A DNA stretch of 64,000 nt from Bradyrhizobium sp. NP1 (GTDB taxonomy: Bacteria > Pseudomonadota > Alphaproteobacteria > Rhizobiales > Xanthobacteraceae), in the NCBI RefSeq assembly GCF_030378205.1, contig NZ_CP127385.1, positions 4,938,001 through 5,002,000 on the forward strand. The letters are read 5' to 3'. Positions within the stretch are counted from its first letter, which is position 1. Each line of letters begins with the position of its first letter. Below the pieces are notes generated by a model. That model saw nothing but the letters and a program-made list of their open reading frames with translations. It was not told the origin of the DNA and ran no database searches. Below are positions 42,235-51,414 of this stretch, in pieces. Made by a program: the position numbers and the translations under genes.

Positions 42235-43338
42235 TCAATTCAACTCGCTCCACGCCCCTACTCGCTCCAATGCGTGGGATCCGACAGCAGCCAAATCAAT
42301 CTTGCGTTCAGTTTCGTCGAGAATAACAGACGCCCCATCGCATTTCAGCCTGGGGACGAGAAGCTGGACCGGGGTTTTCAAAAATCCATTCATTTCGCCT
42401 GCGGTTGAAACCATACCAATTGCGACACAAAGCTCCATCCAGCATCCGAGGTCTGTGGCGACGCCGTTGCCGAGTACTGCCTTCATGCCACGGTCGGCAA
42501 TTCGACGGAGACCTTTGTCCAGGGTATCCAGCCTGCCAAACTTCATAAGCTTGAGCTTGATATAGTCGGCGCATTTCAGATCGGCAGCCCGGTCTATCTC
42601 GTCGAGAGAATAGATGGATTCGTCGAGCATCAAGGGCACCTTGCTGACGCTGACAAGCGCCTTCGCCGATTCCCAGTCGTCCGCCGCGCAGGGCTGCTCC
42701 ACCAACTCTATGTCGTCCGGATCGAGGTGGCGCAGAAAATGAATCGCCTGATCGCAACTGTAACCCTGGTTGCCATCGATACGAAGCTTTGCCCGACCTC
42801 GTACAATCCGGCGAATTGTATCGACCTGCTTGAGGTCCGCGTCGGGCTCCCAGCCGATCTTGACCTTGAGAGTTTTATAGCCGCGGTCGAGCAGGTTCTG
42901 GATTTCCTGCTCGAGCTCGGCGCAGTGATCTGCCTTGCCGTTCACGGTTCCTAATAGATCGAAGCGGCCGGTCCGCTTCAGGATCGGGTGCCCATCCAAC
43001 CAATCGAGCGCGGTGAGAAATGCTGTCGCGGTGAATGGGGCCTGACGAAGCAAGGCGTCGCATGCCGTCGTCAGTTCGCCAGTCGTCAAGCAGCGCTCTG
43101 TCAGCTCCTTCGCCAGCGACCAGCTCTGATCCATCGTTTCGTCGGTGTAGCCCGGAAGGATCGTAGCCTCCCCCCATCCAAAACCGCCGTCACCGCGTGC
43201 TGCCACCAGCAGAACGTCGAAATGCGTCTGCTCTCCGAATGCGAGCCGATACGGGACGGTGAGTGGAAGGCGCAATTTGGCGGCCGCGAGAGCGATCTTG
43301 GAATTCGGTCGGCTCAATGTCATCGTCCATCGTTCCAT
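42235..43338 (-). CDS. Enolase-superfamily enzyme (muconate cycloisomerase/dipeptide epimerase subgroup)
   Basis: A 367-residue metal-dependent enzyme. The second-strand base motif is TLKVKIGWEPD (KxK), metal ligands are in RIDGNQGYS, ELVEQPC and LMLDESI, and the opposite-face lysine is in YIKLKLMKFG. That KxK/D/E/D/K set defines the muconate-lactonising subgroup, which includes cycloisomerases, o-succinylbenzoate synthase and Ala-Glu epimerases. The reaction is not decidable from sequence. It is transcribed away from a tricarboxylate-type importer, so it likely acts on an organic acid taken up by it. Confidence 0.87.
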   Translation of the reverse strand: MERWTMTLSRPNSKIALAAAKLRLPLTVPYRLAFGEQTHFDVLLVAARGDGGFGWGEATILPGYTDETMDQSWSLAKELTERCLTTGELTTACDALLRQAPFTATAFLTALDWLDGHPILKRTGRFDLLGTVNGKADHCAELEQEIQNLLDRGYKTLKVKIGWEPDADLKQVDTIRRIVRGRAKLRIDGNQGYSCDQAIHFLRHLDPDDIELVEQPCAADDWESAKALVSVSKVPLMLDESIYSLDEIDRAADLKCADYIKLKLMKFGRLDTLDKGLRRIADRGMKAVLGNGVATDLGCWMELCVAIGMVSTAGEMNGFLKTPVQLLVPRLKCDGASVILDETERKIDLAAVGSHALERVGAWSELN

Positions 43339-43463
43339 TTTCTTATATATTTCGTACCATTTTTTTGTAGACTCGTGTGATCTTTACTGTCAAGGTTGCG
43401 TCGAAATTCAAACCAAGCATCAAGGCTTGGACAAAAACCAAATAAAAACAGGAAGGTACGTCA

Positions 43464-44435
43464 ATGAAGGGTTGGATCTGTGCGCTCGGTTTAGCGACCG
43501 CCGCGATTTTTTCGTCGTCACCGTCCTGCGCCGACAATTACCCGTCTCGACCCATCACCTTCATCGTGCCGTGGGGACCGGGCGGCGGCGCTGATCAGGT
43601 TGCCCGCATGGCCAGCAAGCTGATCGAACCGGAGCTCAAGGTCTCCGTCCCTGTGATCAACATGCCGGGCGCGACCGGTCAGACTGGCCTGACCAAATTG
43701 GTGACCTCGCCAGCGGACGGCTACAGCATCGAAGTCATGACGGGCGATACGTTCGCCTTGTTCGCCGCGGCCAATCCCCGGTTCAAGCTCGATCAGATCA
43801 CGCCGATCGCAATCCTGATCCAGCAGCCATCGGGATTCTTCGCGAGCGCGAAGGGCCCGTATCAAAATTGGGATGAAGTCCAGACAACTGCGGCGACCAA
43901 CGAACTGCGGATGGCTGTCACGGGCTACGGCAGCCCCGACGATCTGAGCGCGAGTTACTTTCGAACCCGAGGTTTCAAATTCCAGGAAGTCGCATTCGCC
44001 GAGCCCGGGATGAGATACGCCTCGGTCGTCGGCGGTCAAAGTGAGCTTCTTTACGAGCAGGCCGGCGACATCCGAAGTTTCATCGATGGCGAGCAGATCA
44101 AGCCGGTTCTATTCTTCAGCAAAAAGCCGGTCGAAGGCTTTGAGCACGTGCCGTATTCGGGCAAGCTCGGTTATGACGTGACACTTCCCCAATTTCGCGT
44201 GGTGATTGTCCGCGCGGGCACAGACCCGGCGATCGTCAAAAAGCTCGCGAATGCCTTCGCGGAAGTCGCGAAGACCAAGGACTACTCCAACTACCTCAAG
44301 CTGCAATATGCCAATGCCGACAGCTATCTCGGCCCGGAAGATAGCTTGCAGTTCATGAGGGAATGGCTCTCTGAAGCGGACCGGCTCTCGAAGCTGAACG
44401 CGTCCGCGGCGAGCCCCGGCGTCAATTCGAAGTAA
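43464..44435 (+). CDS. TctC-family tripartite tricarboxylate transporter binding protein
   Basis: A 323-residue periplasmic receptor with a signal peptide (KGWICALGLATAAIFSSSPSCA). Family signatures are YPSRPITFIVPWGPGGGADQ, NMPGATGQTGLTKL, and GYDVTLPQFRVVIVRAGTDP near the end. The gene has AGGAAGG before ATG 43464. It is first in an operon with tctB- and tctA-type genes and faces the IclR unit. The ligand is probably a dicarboxylate or aromatic acid, but is unknown. Confidence 0.93.
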   Translation: MKGWICALGLATAAIFSSSPSCADNYPSRPITFIVPWGPGGGADQVARMASKLIEPELKVSVPVINMPGATGQTGLTKLVTSPADGYSIEVMTGDTFALFAAANPRFKLDQITPIAILIQQPSGFFASAKGPYQNWDEVQTTAATNELRMAVTGYGSPDDLSASYFRTRGFKFQEVAFAEPGMRYASVVGGQSELLYEQAGDIRSFIDGEQIKPVLFFSKKPVEGFEHVPYSGKLGYDVTLPQFRVVIVRAGTDPAIVKKLANAFAEVAKTKDYSNYLKLQYANADSYLGPEDSLQFMREWLSEADRLSKLNASAASPGVNSK

Positions 44436-44455
44436 CGACACGCCGGAGCGACGTC

Positions 44456-44998
44456 ATGGATCTTAGCAGCAAGTATCGCGGTGTATTGCCCTATCTGGTC
44501 GTACTCGGGATCGCAATCTGGCTCTTCTACGCAGCTTGCAATATCGCCTACACGCCGCTTCCCGACCAAATGGGACCCGATCGCTGGCCAAAGATGATCA
44601 CGGCGATTCTCGCATTCGTGAGCGCCTTCGAGATCGTACGCCGGCTCGTCGCTTCGGCACCGGTCCAAATTGCGGCTGGGGAAGACAAGCTCAACGAAGA
44701 TCTGCTTCATGCGAAGCAGACCCACATTCCCATGGTGCTCGGCACCATCATCGTTACCGTCGTTTACCTGTTGGCGCTGGAACGTTGCGGGTTTGCGCTT
44801 TCGACAGCGCTCTATTCCTCCTGCCTGATGTGGCTCGGCGGATTCCGGAAACCGCTTGTGATTATGATATGCGCCTGCGCGCTGACCGTCTTCTTCACGT
44901 TCGTCTTCATGAAGCTGATCTTTGTGGCTCTGCCGCTCGGTCAGGGCCCCTTCGAGAATATCTCGCTCGCCATCATGCGGCTCGTCGGAGTTCACTGA
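44456..44998 (+). CDS. TctB-family small membrane subunit
   Basis: A 180-residue protein with four predicted helices: one at the N-terminus (GVLPYLVVLGIAIWLFYAA), a TctB-type segment with PDQMGPDRWPKMITAILAF, then GTIIVTVVYLLALERCGFAL and the C-terminal pair. It lies 20 bp after the binding-protein gene and ends 10 bp before tctA. It is the small integral subunit of the tripartite carrier. Confidence 0.9.
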   Translation: MDLSSKYRGVLPYLVVLGIAIWLFYAACNIAYTPLPDQMGPDRWPKMITAILAFVSAFEIVRRLVASAPVQIAAGEDKLNEDLLHAKQTHIPMVLGTIIVTVVYLLALERCGFALSTALYSSCLMWLGGFRKPLVIMICACALTVFFTFVFMKLIFVALPLGQGPFENISLAIMRLVGVH

Positions 44999-45008
44999 GG
45001 AGAGCGAC

Positions 45009-46559
45009 ATGGAACACCTTCATCTCCTAATTGCCGGCTTTGCCGAAGTCTTCAAATGGCAGGATTTGATCGCCCTCTGCATCGGCCTGCTCATCGGCAT
45101 GGCAGTTTCGATCATGCCCGGTCTCGGACTGGTCATGGGCGTGGTGCTTGCGCTGCCCTTCACGTTTTCGATGGATCTGGAGACCTCAATCATTCTGCTC
45201 ACCGCTATTTACATGGCGGGAACGTATGCCGGCTGCTTCACCACTATTCTCTACCGCATACCGGGTGAGCCGATGGACGTGCCGCTCCTTTGGGACGGCT
45301 GGGGAATGACCCAACGCGGTGAAGCGGCCAAAGCACTTGGCTGGGCGCTTGTTGCCGCGCTTACAGGAGGACTCCTCTCGTCGGCCGTGATGGTCAGCAT
45401 GGCCGGCCCCCTTAGCAGCCTGGCATTGAGCTTCGGCGCGCCCGAGTATTTTGCTGCTGTCTTCTTTGGCCTGACGACGGTCGTTGCCCTCGCAGGCAAG
45501 TCGCTTCCAAATGCCTTGATCAGCCTTTGCATTGGACTGCTGGTCTCGACCATCGGCATAGATAGCACGTACGGCGCCGAGCGTTTCACCTTCGGATCCA
45601 ACGTCCTCATCAATGGCGTGCCATTCGTGATGGTGCTCGTCGGAATGTTCGGCTTTGGCGAGATTCTCACAAAAATCGGCCAAGGGCCAAACCTCAAGCT
45701 CAGTTCATCGTCCGTTAGCACGAAAACAAGTTTCCCGACCTGGAGCGAGCTGTGGGCATTGCGCGCCACGTTTGCGCGCAGCTCCGTGATCGGGACCTTG
45801 CTGGGCCTTGTTCCCGGCGCGGGCGCAACAATCTCGTCGTTCGTATCCTATGGTGTCGAGAAACAGTACGGACGCCGCGGCAGCGAAATCGGCACCGGCA
45901 TCCCTGAGGGGATCGTCGCTCCGCAGATTGCTTCGACGGCTTCCGTTGCGGGCCACATCGTTCCATTGCTGACGCTCGGACTTCCGGGAAGCGGCGCAAC
46001 AGCCGTCATCCTTGCAGCTTTCCTGCTCCACGGTGTTCAGCCTGGTCCCTTCATGCTTAAAGACCCGGCATCGGCTCTGACCGTCTATACGATCCTCTCG
46101 TCGATGTTCGTGTCGGTGATCGGCATGTGTCTTCTGGGCTTTCTCTGGATCCGCCTGGTCGTCCGGGTTCTGACGATCCCTCAAGGCATTCTTGTTTCGA
46201 TCATCGTCATGTTCGCCCTCGTCGGTGCATTTGCAGACCGGAACAGCATTTCCGACGTCTGGACAGTCGTCGTCTTCGGATCGATTGCGTGGACGATGGA
46301 GCGGGTGAAGCTGCCGACCGCTCCCATGGTTCTCGGCGCGATCCTGGGACCGATCGCTGAGGATTCGTTCACACGGAGCATGATCACTTTTCACGATGAC
46401 TGGACGATATTCGTCAAGTCTCCGATCAGCGCGACACTGATGTCGCTGGCCATCGTTTCCCTGGTCTTCCCCAAACTTCGGCCTCTCCTGTTCCGCAAAA
46501 CAGAAGCCAGGGACCACCGCGTTCGGGATATCGCGGTTTCGACCTCGCCGAATAGCTGA
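45009..46559 (+). CDS. TctA-family large membrane subunit
   Basis: A 516-residue carrier with 11 or more helices. The conserved N-terminal motif is IGMAVSIMPGLGLVMGVVLA, and the second copy of the family repeat is GLVPGAGATISSFVSYGVEK, followed by GLPGSGATAVILAAFLLHG. GAGGAG precedes ATG 45009; an upstream in-frame start lies inside tctB. It completes the TctCBA importer driven by an ion gradient. Confidence 0.93.
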   Translation: MEHLHLLIAGFAEVFKWQDLIALCIGLLIGMAVSIMPGLGLVMGVVLALPFTFSMDLETSIILLTAIYMAGTYAGCFTTILYRIPGEPMDVPLLWDGWGMTQRGEAAKALGWALVAALTGGLLSSAVMVSMAGPLSSLALSFGAPEYFAAVFFGLTTVVALAGKSLPNALISLCIGLLVSTIGIDSTYGAERFTFGSNVLINGVPFVMVLVGMFGFGEILTKIGQGPNLKLSSSSVSTKTSFPTWSELWALRATFARSSVIGTLLGLVPGAGATISSFVSYGVEKQYGRRGSEIGTGIPEGIVAPQIASTASVAGHIVPLLTLGLPGSGATAVILAAFLLHGVQPGPFMLKDPASALTVYTILSSMFVSVIGMCLLGFLWIRLVVRVLTIPQGILVSIIVMFALVGAFADRNSISDVWTVVVFGSIAWTMERVKLPTAPMVLGAILGPIAEDSFTRSMITFHDDWTIFVKSPISATLMSLAIVSLVFPKLRPLLFRKTEARDHRVRDIAVSTSPNS

Positions 46560-46590
46560 CCTTTAAAGCATCCTATCGAAAGGCACGATT

Positions 46591-47661
46591 ATGCCCTTGA
46601 TCGACACTGACGTTCACGAAAGCTTTTCGAGCCTGAAAGACCTGGTTCCTTATTTGCAGGAACCGTACAGGGGCTGGATTGCAACTGGTGCGTGGCGTGG
46701 ATTCAGTCAGCCATTTGCCTATACGTCACCGGGCCTCGGCAATCGCGCGGACGTCCGCAGCGCCGACGGTTCAGCGTCGGTATCTGACTATTCGCTTATG
46801 CGAGGGCAACTGATCGACGAATACGATCTCACCTACGCGGTGCTGACAGGTTACTTCTATCCGACCGGCTTGAAACTCCAATACGGATTCGCGACAGCTC
46901 TCGCCGCCGCCTACAACGACTACGTTGCAGAGCACTGGCTCTCCAAGGACGACCGTTTCCTCGGCAGCATTCAGATTAACGCGCGTGATCCGGAAGCGGC
47001 CGCGCGTGAGATCGATCGAATGGCCGCGCACCCGAAGATGCGGCAAGTCATGCTGCCTGTTGTCGATGACATTGCCTACGGTCATCCGATGTTCAAGCCG
47101 ATCTTTGCTGCGGCCGAACGCAATCGTCTGAACGTTGCCTTCCACCACACCACTTTTGCCCAGGGGCCTTATGGCATGGGCCTGCACTACATGGAGCGGC
47201 ACTGCCTGATTCCGATTTCGCTGATGCCGCAGATCATCAGCCTGGTATGCAACGGGGTCTTTGATGCCTATCCGAATCTGCGTTTCATGATTCTGGAAGG
47301 CGGCTTCAGCTGGCTGCCACACGTGATGTGGCGGATGGATCGCGAATATCGACAGGGCCGCATCGAAGTACCTTGGCTCAAAAAGCTTCCGAGCCAGCAC
47401 TGCCGCGAACGGCTGCGGCTATCGACGCAGCCCACCGAAGACATCTCGACCGACGAGTGGATGAAGCTGATCGACCTTATGGGAACGGACGACATTCTCG
47501 TTTTTTCGACCGACTATCCGCATTTCGACTTCGACGACCCCAATGCGGCCATACCGAAATCGCTGCCGTCAACCACGCGGGAAAAAATCCTCTGGCGCAA
47601 CGCTGCTGCATTCTACGAACTGAGCGACTGCAAGACGAGAGCCAGCGAGGCGGCAATATAA
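46591..47661 (+). CDS. Amidohydrolase family protein (Amidohydro_2, ACMSD-like)
   Basis: A 356-residue TIM-barrel metal enzyme. Metal-site elements are [12 protein letters not shown] at the start, [11 protein letters not shown] mid-protein, [18 protein letters not shown], and [11 protein letters not shown] with the conserved Asp. The family includes decarboxylases and hydrolases of aromatic acids. It lies 31 bp after tctA and 3 bp before a Rieske ferredoxin gene. The tight coupling to redox proteins is unusual for a simple hydrolase and suggests a shared pathway or complex. Confidence 0.88.
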   Translation: MPLIDTDVHESFSSLKDLVPYLQEPYRGWIATGAWRGFSQPFAYTSPGLGNRADVRSADGSASVSDYSLMRGQLIDEYDLTYAVLTGYFYPTGLKLQYGFATALAAAYNDYVAEHWLSKDDRFLGSIQINARDPEAAAREIDRMAAHPKMRQVMLPVVDDIAYGHPMFKPIFAAAERNRLNVAFHHTTFAQGPYGMGLHYMERHCLIPISLMPQIISLVCNGVFDAYPNLRFMILEGGFSWLPHVMWRMDREYRQGRIEVPWLKKLPSQHCRERLRLSTQPTEDISTDEWMKLIDLMGTDDILVFSTDYPHFDFDDPNAAIPKSLPSTTREKILWRNAAAFYELSDCKTRASEAAI

Positions 47662-47664
47662 GTC

Positions 47665-48030
47665 ATGGCGAAACACGTTGTTTGCAAACTCGAAGAGCTT
47701 GATGTCGGCAAGATTACCTCGGCCAGGATCGGGAGATCGCCGATCATTCTGTCGAAGTTGCCTTCGGGGGAAATCCGGGCTGTCGGAGGGCGATGCCCGC
47801 ATCAGGGAGCGGACCTCAGCTATGGCTGCATCTCGGGAACGACCGCGAGCGATAGGCTGAACGAGATGACGTTCTGCAATTTCGGAGAAACCCTGCGTTG
47901 TCCCTGGCATGGCTTCTCGTTCTCGCTGATTGACGGACTTCCGGTGGTGAAGGACGCCACGCAGATGCCGATGAAACTTCGCTTCTACGACGTCAAGGTC
48001 GAGGGTGGCGATGTCGTGATCACGACATGA
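47665..48030 (+). CDS. Rieske [2Fe-2S] ferredoxin-like protein with long inter-ligand loop
   Basis: A 121-residue single-domain Rieske protein. The cluster ligands are GRCPHQGADLSYG (CxH) and LRCPWHGFSFS (CxxH). They are separated by about 32 residues, nearly twice the usual spacing, owing to an insert containing CISGTTASDRLN. This loop form is familiar from Rieske proteins encoded beside amidohydrolases. It overlaps the next gene by four bases and presumably passes electrons from that reductase. Confidence 0.88.
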   Translation: MAKHVVCKLEELDVGKITSARIGRSPIILSKLPSGEIRAVGGRCPHQGADLSYGCISGTTASDRLNEMTFCNFGETLRCPWHGFSFSLIDGLPVVKDATQMPMKLRFYDVKVEGGDVVITT

Positions 48031-49085
48031 TTCCGATTGAGGTGGTGGATCGAGGCGGTCGGCGCGCAACCTTCGTCGTGGAAGAAGGCCAACGTCTTCT
48101 TCATGCCGGTCTCATGGCGGGCATCGGCCTGCCGCACGAATGCGCGACCGGCACCTGCGGCAACTGCAAGGCGTCGGTCGTTGCGGGCGATGCGTTGCAC
48201 CTGTGGCCCGCCGCTCCAGGCGCCAAGGTCTGCAGGCGACCTGGTGACGTCCTGCTATGCCAGACTGCCGCTCGCAGCCCGCTCGAATTGGCCTTGCCGT
48301 CCGCATTCATCCCGCCATGTCAACCGTCCTGCAGCAGAAAGCGCGGTCGTCTGGTCTCGACGCATATGCTGACGCCGGAAGTTGGGCTGTTCGAGGTCGA
48401 ACTGAGCGAGCCTGTCGCCTACAAACCCGGCCAATTCGTCCTTCTGTCCGGCCTCGGGGTTCGGGAACCCCGAGCCTATTCGATGACGCATCATGAGCCT
48501 GAAGAGACTCGGCTGCGTTTTCTCATCCGCCGCAGTCCAGGCGGCGGCTTCACGACCAGGCTTTTCGAGGCCTCGTCCGGTGATGAGGTTGACGTTTTCG
48601 GTCCACTTGGACGGGCAACCTTCGACTGTGACGAAAGGCGTCCTTTCGTGGGTGTCGCAGGGGGATCAGGCATCGCCGGAATTATGTCGATCATCCGGCA
48701 CTCGCTCGAGAGAGACCACTTTCGCGAGCATCCGTCGCGCCTTTTCTTTGGACTGCGTGACGCCGATGGAAGTTATCTGCTCGACGATCTCGCGGATATC
48801 GTTGAACGGTCCGGCACCCGGCTTCGCGTCACGATCGTATTCTCCGATGCTCAATGCTCTCCAGGTCTTGCTGCAAAGACTCCCCTGCTCGATTTCAGAC
48901 AGGGCTTCGTTCACGACGTGGCGCGGGAATGCCTCCTGAAGGGCGAAATGCCGGAACTGCGAGATAAGCATCCGCCCGTGTTCTTCGTGGGCGGTCCTCC
49001 GCTCATGGTCAATGCCACCATGCGCGCCCTGATTTCCGACTGCAAGATAAGCCCGACTGAGATTCGCTATGACCGTTTCGGCTGA
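48027..49085 (+). CDS. NAD(P)H:ferredoxin reductase with N-terminal [2Fe-2S] domain
   Basis: A 352-residue three-domain reductase like the electron-transfer components of aromatic oxygenases and methane monooxygenase. The plant-type cluster is CATGTCGNCKASV plus a later Cys in DVLLCQTAA. The FAD domain has EPRAYSMTHHE and the nucleotide domain has GVAGGSGIAGIMSI and PVFFVGGPPLMVNATM. It starts inside the preceding Rieske gene and its end overlaps the next Rieske gene by 17 bases. It would take electrons from NAD(P)H to one or both ferredoxins. Confidence 0.92.
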   Translation: MIPIEVVDRGGRRATFVVEEGQRLLHAGLMAGIGLPHECATGTCGNCKASVVAGDALHLWPAAPGAKVCRRPGDVLLCQTAARSPLELALPSAFIPPCQPSCSRKRGRLVSTHMLTPEVGLFEVELSEPVAYKPGQFVLLSGLGVREPRAYSMTHHEPEETRLRFLIRRSPGGGFTTRLFEASSGDEVDVFGPLGRATFDCDERRPFVGVAGGSGIAGIMSIIRHSLERDHFREHPSRLFFGLRDADGSYLLDDLADIVERSGTRLRVTIVFSDAQCSPGLAAKTPLLDFRQGFVHDVARECLLKGEMPELRDKHPPVFFVGGPPLMVNATMRALISDCKISPTEIRYDRFG

Positions 49086-49389
49086 TATTTGGCAACCGCT
49101 TGGACGACTGGATCACCTTGAAGACGGTGAGAAGCGAGAAGTGACGTTGCCCGGCGGAAAGATCGTTCTGCTGATCAAGACTGAGGGAACCGTCCATGCG
49201 GTTTGCGCCGATTGCCCGCATCAGGACACGCCGCTGGCCGAAGGATCGATCGACGGAACGGTTCTGACGTGCCCCCTTCATTTTTGGCAGTGGGACATCC
49301 AGACCGGAGATCCAGTTGGGATCGCTGAGCTCCCGCTCCGGATTTTTGAGCTACGTCAGGAGGACGGCGCGTGGTTCGTCCGCATTTGA
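49069..49389 (+). CDS. Rieske-type ferredoxin (toluene-monooxygenase ferredoxin-like)
   Basis: A 106-residue ferredoxin. The cluster ligands are CADCPHQDTPLAEGS (CxH) and LTCPLHFWQWDIQTG (CxxH) with normal spacing. The CPLHFWQWD form recalls the Rieske ferredoxins of soluble multicomponent monooxygenases such as toluene-4-monooxygenase. It overlaps the reductase gene. No di-iron hydroxylase or Rieske oxygenase gene lies in this operon, so its electron acceptor is not in the window. Confidence 0.9.
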   Translation: MTVSADIWQPLGRLDHLEDGEKREVTLPGGKIVLLIKTEGTVHAVCADCPHQDTPLAEGSIDGTVLTCPLHFWQWDIQTGDPVGIAELPLRIFELRQEDGAWFVRI

Positions 49390-49445
49390 TTACAGTCGAC
49401 GAAATGGCTCGCGCCAAGCGAGCCTCGAGAACGAGGAAAAAGCCG

Positions 49446-49610
49446 ATGAGCTATTGGGGCGAGCGGATTCGCTCAACGTCCGCAAGGCACTGGGCCATGC
49501 ATGAACTGGGAGTCGGCACCTCCTCGCTTGCCGATCGAATCACGGGCTATCTCGCGACGCTCTCGGCACAGCCGGAGTTCCAGAAATATGTCGCGATAGG
49601 AAAACCCTAG
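49446..49610 (+). CDS. Hypothetical 54-residue protein
   Basis: A short frame starting MSYWGERIRSTSARHW and ending FQKYVAIGKP, preceded by GAGG nine bases upstream. It lies between the second Rieske ferredoxin and a TSUP exporter on the operon strand, without room for another gene. Composition is normal with a central helix-like stretch (TSSLADRITGYLATLSAQPE). I do not recognise it. A start at 49371 in the same frame would give 79 residues. An oxygenase accessory protein is possible by position only. Confidence 0.5.
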   Translation: MSYWGERIRSTSARHWAMHELGVGTSSLADRITGYLATLSAQPEFQKYVAIGKP

Positions 49611-49640
49611 GTCGGTCATGCAAGTCATCGGGGGCACCAG

Positions 49641-50381
49641 ATGAATTGGCTCGCCGTTTCCGAAGCGGCCCTTGCGGTTGCGATGGCATCATTTGTTCGC
49701 GGCTTGACGGGCTTCGGATTCGCGATTGTTGCGACGCCGCTTCTGGCGCTCGTCTATCCACCAGCCATTGCCGTCCCGGTCGCAACGCTGCTTCAAATTC
49801 CGTCAGGCCTGCCGACCGTCCTCCGGGATTGGAGAGACACGGATTTTCGCGCTGCGGCCACCGCCTGGATTGGCGGGCTTCCCGCATTGATTCCAGGCGT
49901 ATTTCTCCTCGGCATCTTATCGGCCGACGTCATGCGGCTGGCTGTCGGAGGCGCTGTCATTTTCTCCACGGTCGCGCTGGCCTTCGGAAAGAAAATCGGT
50001 CGCGATCCCAAGCCGTATGAGCTGATGGGCGCGGGCGCACTCAGCGGCTTGATGCAGGGCGCCGTCGCCATGGCGGGACCGCCGGTGATTCTACTTATCC
50101 TGTCATCGTCGTGGAACGCTGCACGTTGTCGCGCGACCCTCTCGTTCGTCTTCTTGCTTCTTGGAACAGCGAGTTTGGTGTTTGGCACCATCCACGGGAT
50201 CGTAACCAAGGAGAGCATTCTCATAGCGGCGGTGACGGTTCCTGGGCTTCTTTTGGGGCAAATGGTCGGTTCGCATCTGTTCCAACGCATCGACGCAAAG
50301 CGATACCGAAGCATTTCGACGATCTGCGTAGCAGTCACCGGTGCCCTCGTGGTCATCCGGGGCCTGATGTCCTTCCTTTAG
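49641..50381 (+). CDS. TSUP family (TauE/SafE-type) membrane permease
   Basis: A 246-residue integral membrane protein with about eight helices. The typical TSUP opening is SFVRGLTGFGFAIVATPLLALVYP, and the internal repeat shows PYELMGAGALSGLMQGAVAM with AGPPVILLIL. The family exports or imports sulfite, sulfoacetate and other organic anions. It sits in the operon between the orphan small gene and the quinone oxidoreductase (12 bp gap). Confidence 0.88.
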   Translation: MNWLAVSEAALAVAMASFVRGLTGFGFAIVATPLLALVYPPAIAVPVATLLQIPSGLPTVLRDWRDTDFRAAATAWIGGLPALIPGVFLLGILSADVMRLAVGGAVIFSTVALAFGKKIGRDPKPYELMGAGALSGLMQGAVAMAGPPVILLILSSSWNAARCRATLSFVFLLLGTASLVFGTIHGIVTKESILIAAVTVPGLLLGQMVGSHLFQRIDAKRYRSISTICVAVTGALVVIRGLMSFL

Positions 50382-50393
50382 GAAAGCGTAACC

Positions 50394-51383
50394 ATGAAAG
50401 CAATCAGCATCAACCAATTCGGCGGACCCGAGGTCTGTAGAATAGGCGACGTCACTTCTCCGAAAGCCATGGCTGGGGAAGCTGTCGTCAAGGTAGCCTT
50501 CGCAGGGGTTAATTTCATCGATGTATATATGCGCAACGGTACCTACGCACGGTCACATACCTACAAGACGCCGCTACCGATGGTCATCGGCATGGAGGCC
50601 GCCGGGACGATCGAATCGGTGGACGAGAGCATATCGGATCTGAAGATTGGACAGCGTGTCGCATTCTGTCTCTCACGCGGTTCCTATGCCGAACGAATCG
50701 CAGTGCCGGCCTGGAAGCTGGTGCCGATACCCGACGATATTTCCTTTGAAATTGGCGCATCCATCATGCTGCAAGGATGCACCGCTCACTATCTGTCTCG
50801 TTCGGCGTTCCCGTTGCAGCGCGGCCAAACCTGTCTCATTCATGCGGGCGCAGGCGGCGTCGGCCAGTTGCTGATCCAGCTCGCGAAGAGCGTCGGAGCC
50901 ACAGTTCTTACGACGGTTAGCACCCCGGAGAAGGCAGACATCGCCCGCGCTAGAGGCGCGGATTACTGCATTCTCTATCGCGACAGCGATTTTCGCGAAG
51001 AAGTCATGCGATTGACGTCCGGCACGGGCGTCAGTGTGGTCTATGACTCGGTCGGAAGAGATACGATTGCCAATAGTATTCGCTCCGTTTACCGCAGGGG
51101 CCTCTGCGTGCTGTTCGGCGCAAGTTCGGGGGTTGTCGACTCCATCGAGCCGCTCGCGCTCGCAGAAGCAGGTTCGGTATTCTTCACGCGGCCCCATTTG
51201 GCCGACTACATGTCAAGCGCCGAAGAGATACGCGGTCGCGCGGCAGAGCTCTTCAAGCTCGTGAGACAGGGAATGCTGACGCTTTCGATCGATAGAATTT
51301 TCCCGTTGGCGGATGCGTCATCTGCCCACCGCTATATCGAAGCGGGCAAGACGCAAGGCAAGCTTCTGTTGCGGGTCCAATAG
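50394..51383 (+). CDS. Quinone oxidoreductase-like MDR protein
   Basis: A 329-residue zinc-independent medium-chain reductase. The N-domain has VAFAGVNFIDVYMRNGTY and the Rossmann motif is IHAGAGGVGQLLIQLAKSVGA. Further quinone-oxidoreductase marks are VVYDSVGRDTIANSI and LFGASSGVV. It lies in the long rightward operon and may reduce quinones or alpha,beta-unsaturated carbonyls formed in the pathway. Confidence 0.9.
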   Translation: MKAISINQFGGPEVCRIGDVTSPKAMAGEAVVKVAFAGVNFIDVYMRNGTYARSHTYKTPLPMVIGMEAAGTIESVDESISDLKIGQRVAFCLSRGSYAERIAVPAWKLVPIPDDISFEIGASIMLQGCTAHYLSRSAFPLQRGQTCLIHAGAGGVGQLLIQLAKSVGATVLTTVSTPEKADIARARGADYCILYRDSDFREEVMRLTSGTGVSVVYDSVGRDTIANSIRSVYRRGLCVLFGASSGVVDSIEPLALAEAGSVFFTRPHLADYMSSAEEIRGRAAELFKLVRQGMLTLSIDRIFPLADASSAHRYIEAGKTQGKLLLRVQ

Positions 51384-51414
51384 GGACTGAAAAGAAAACA
51401 GGAAAGGAAGGGCT

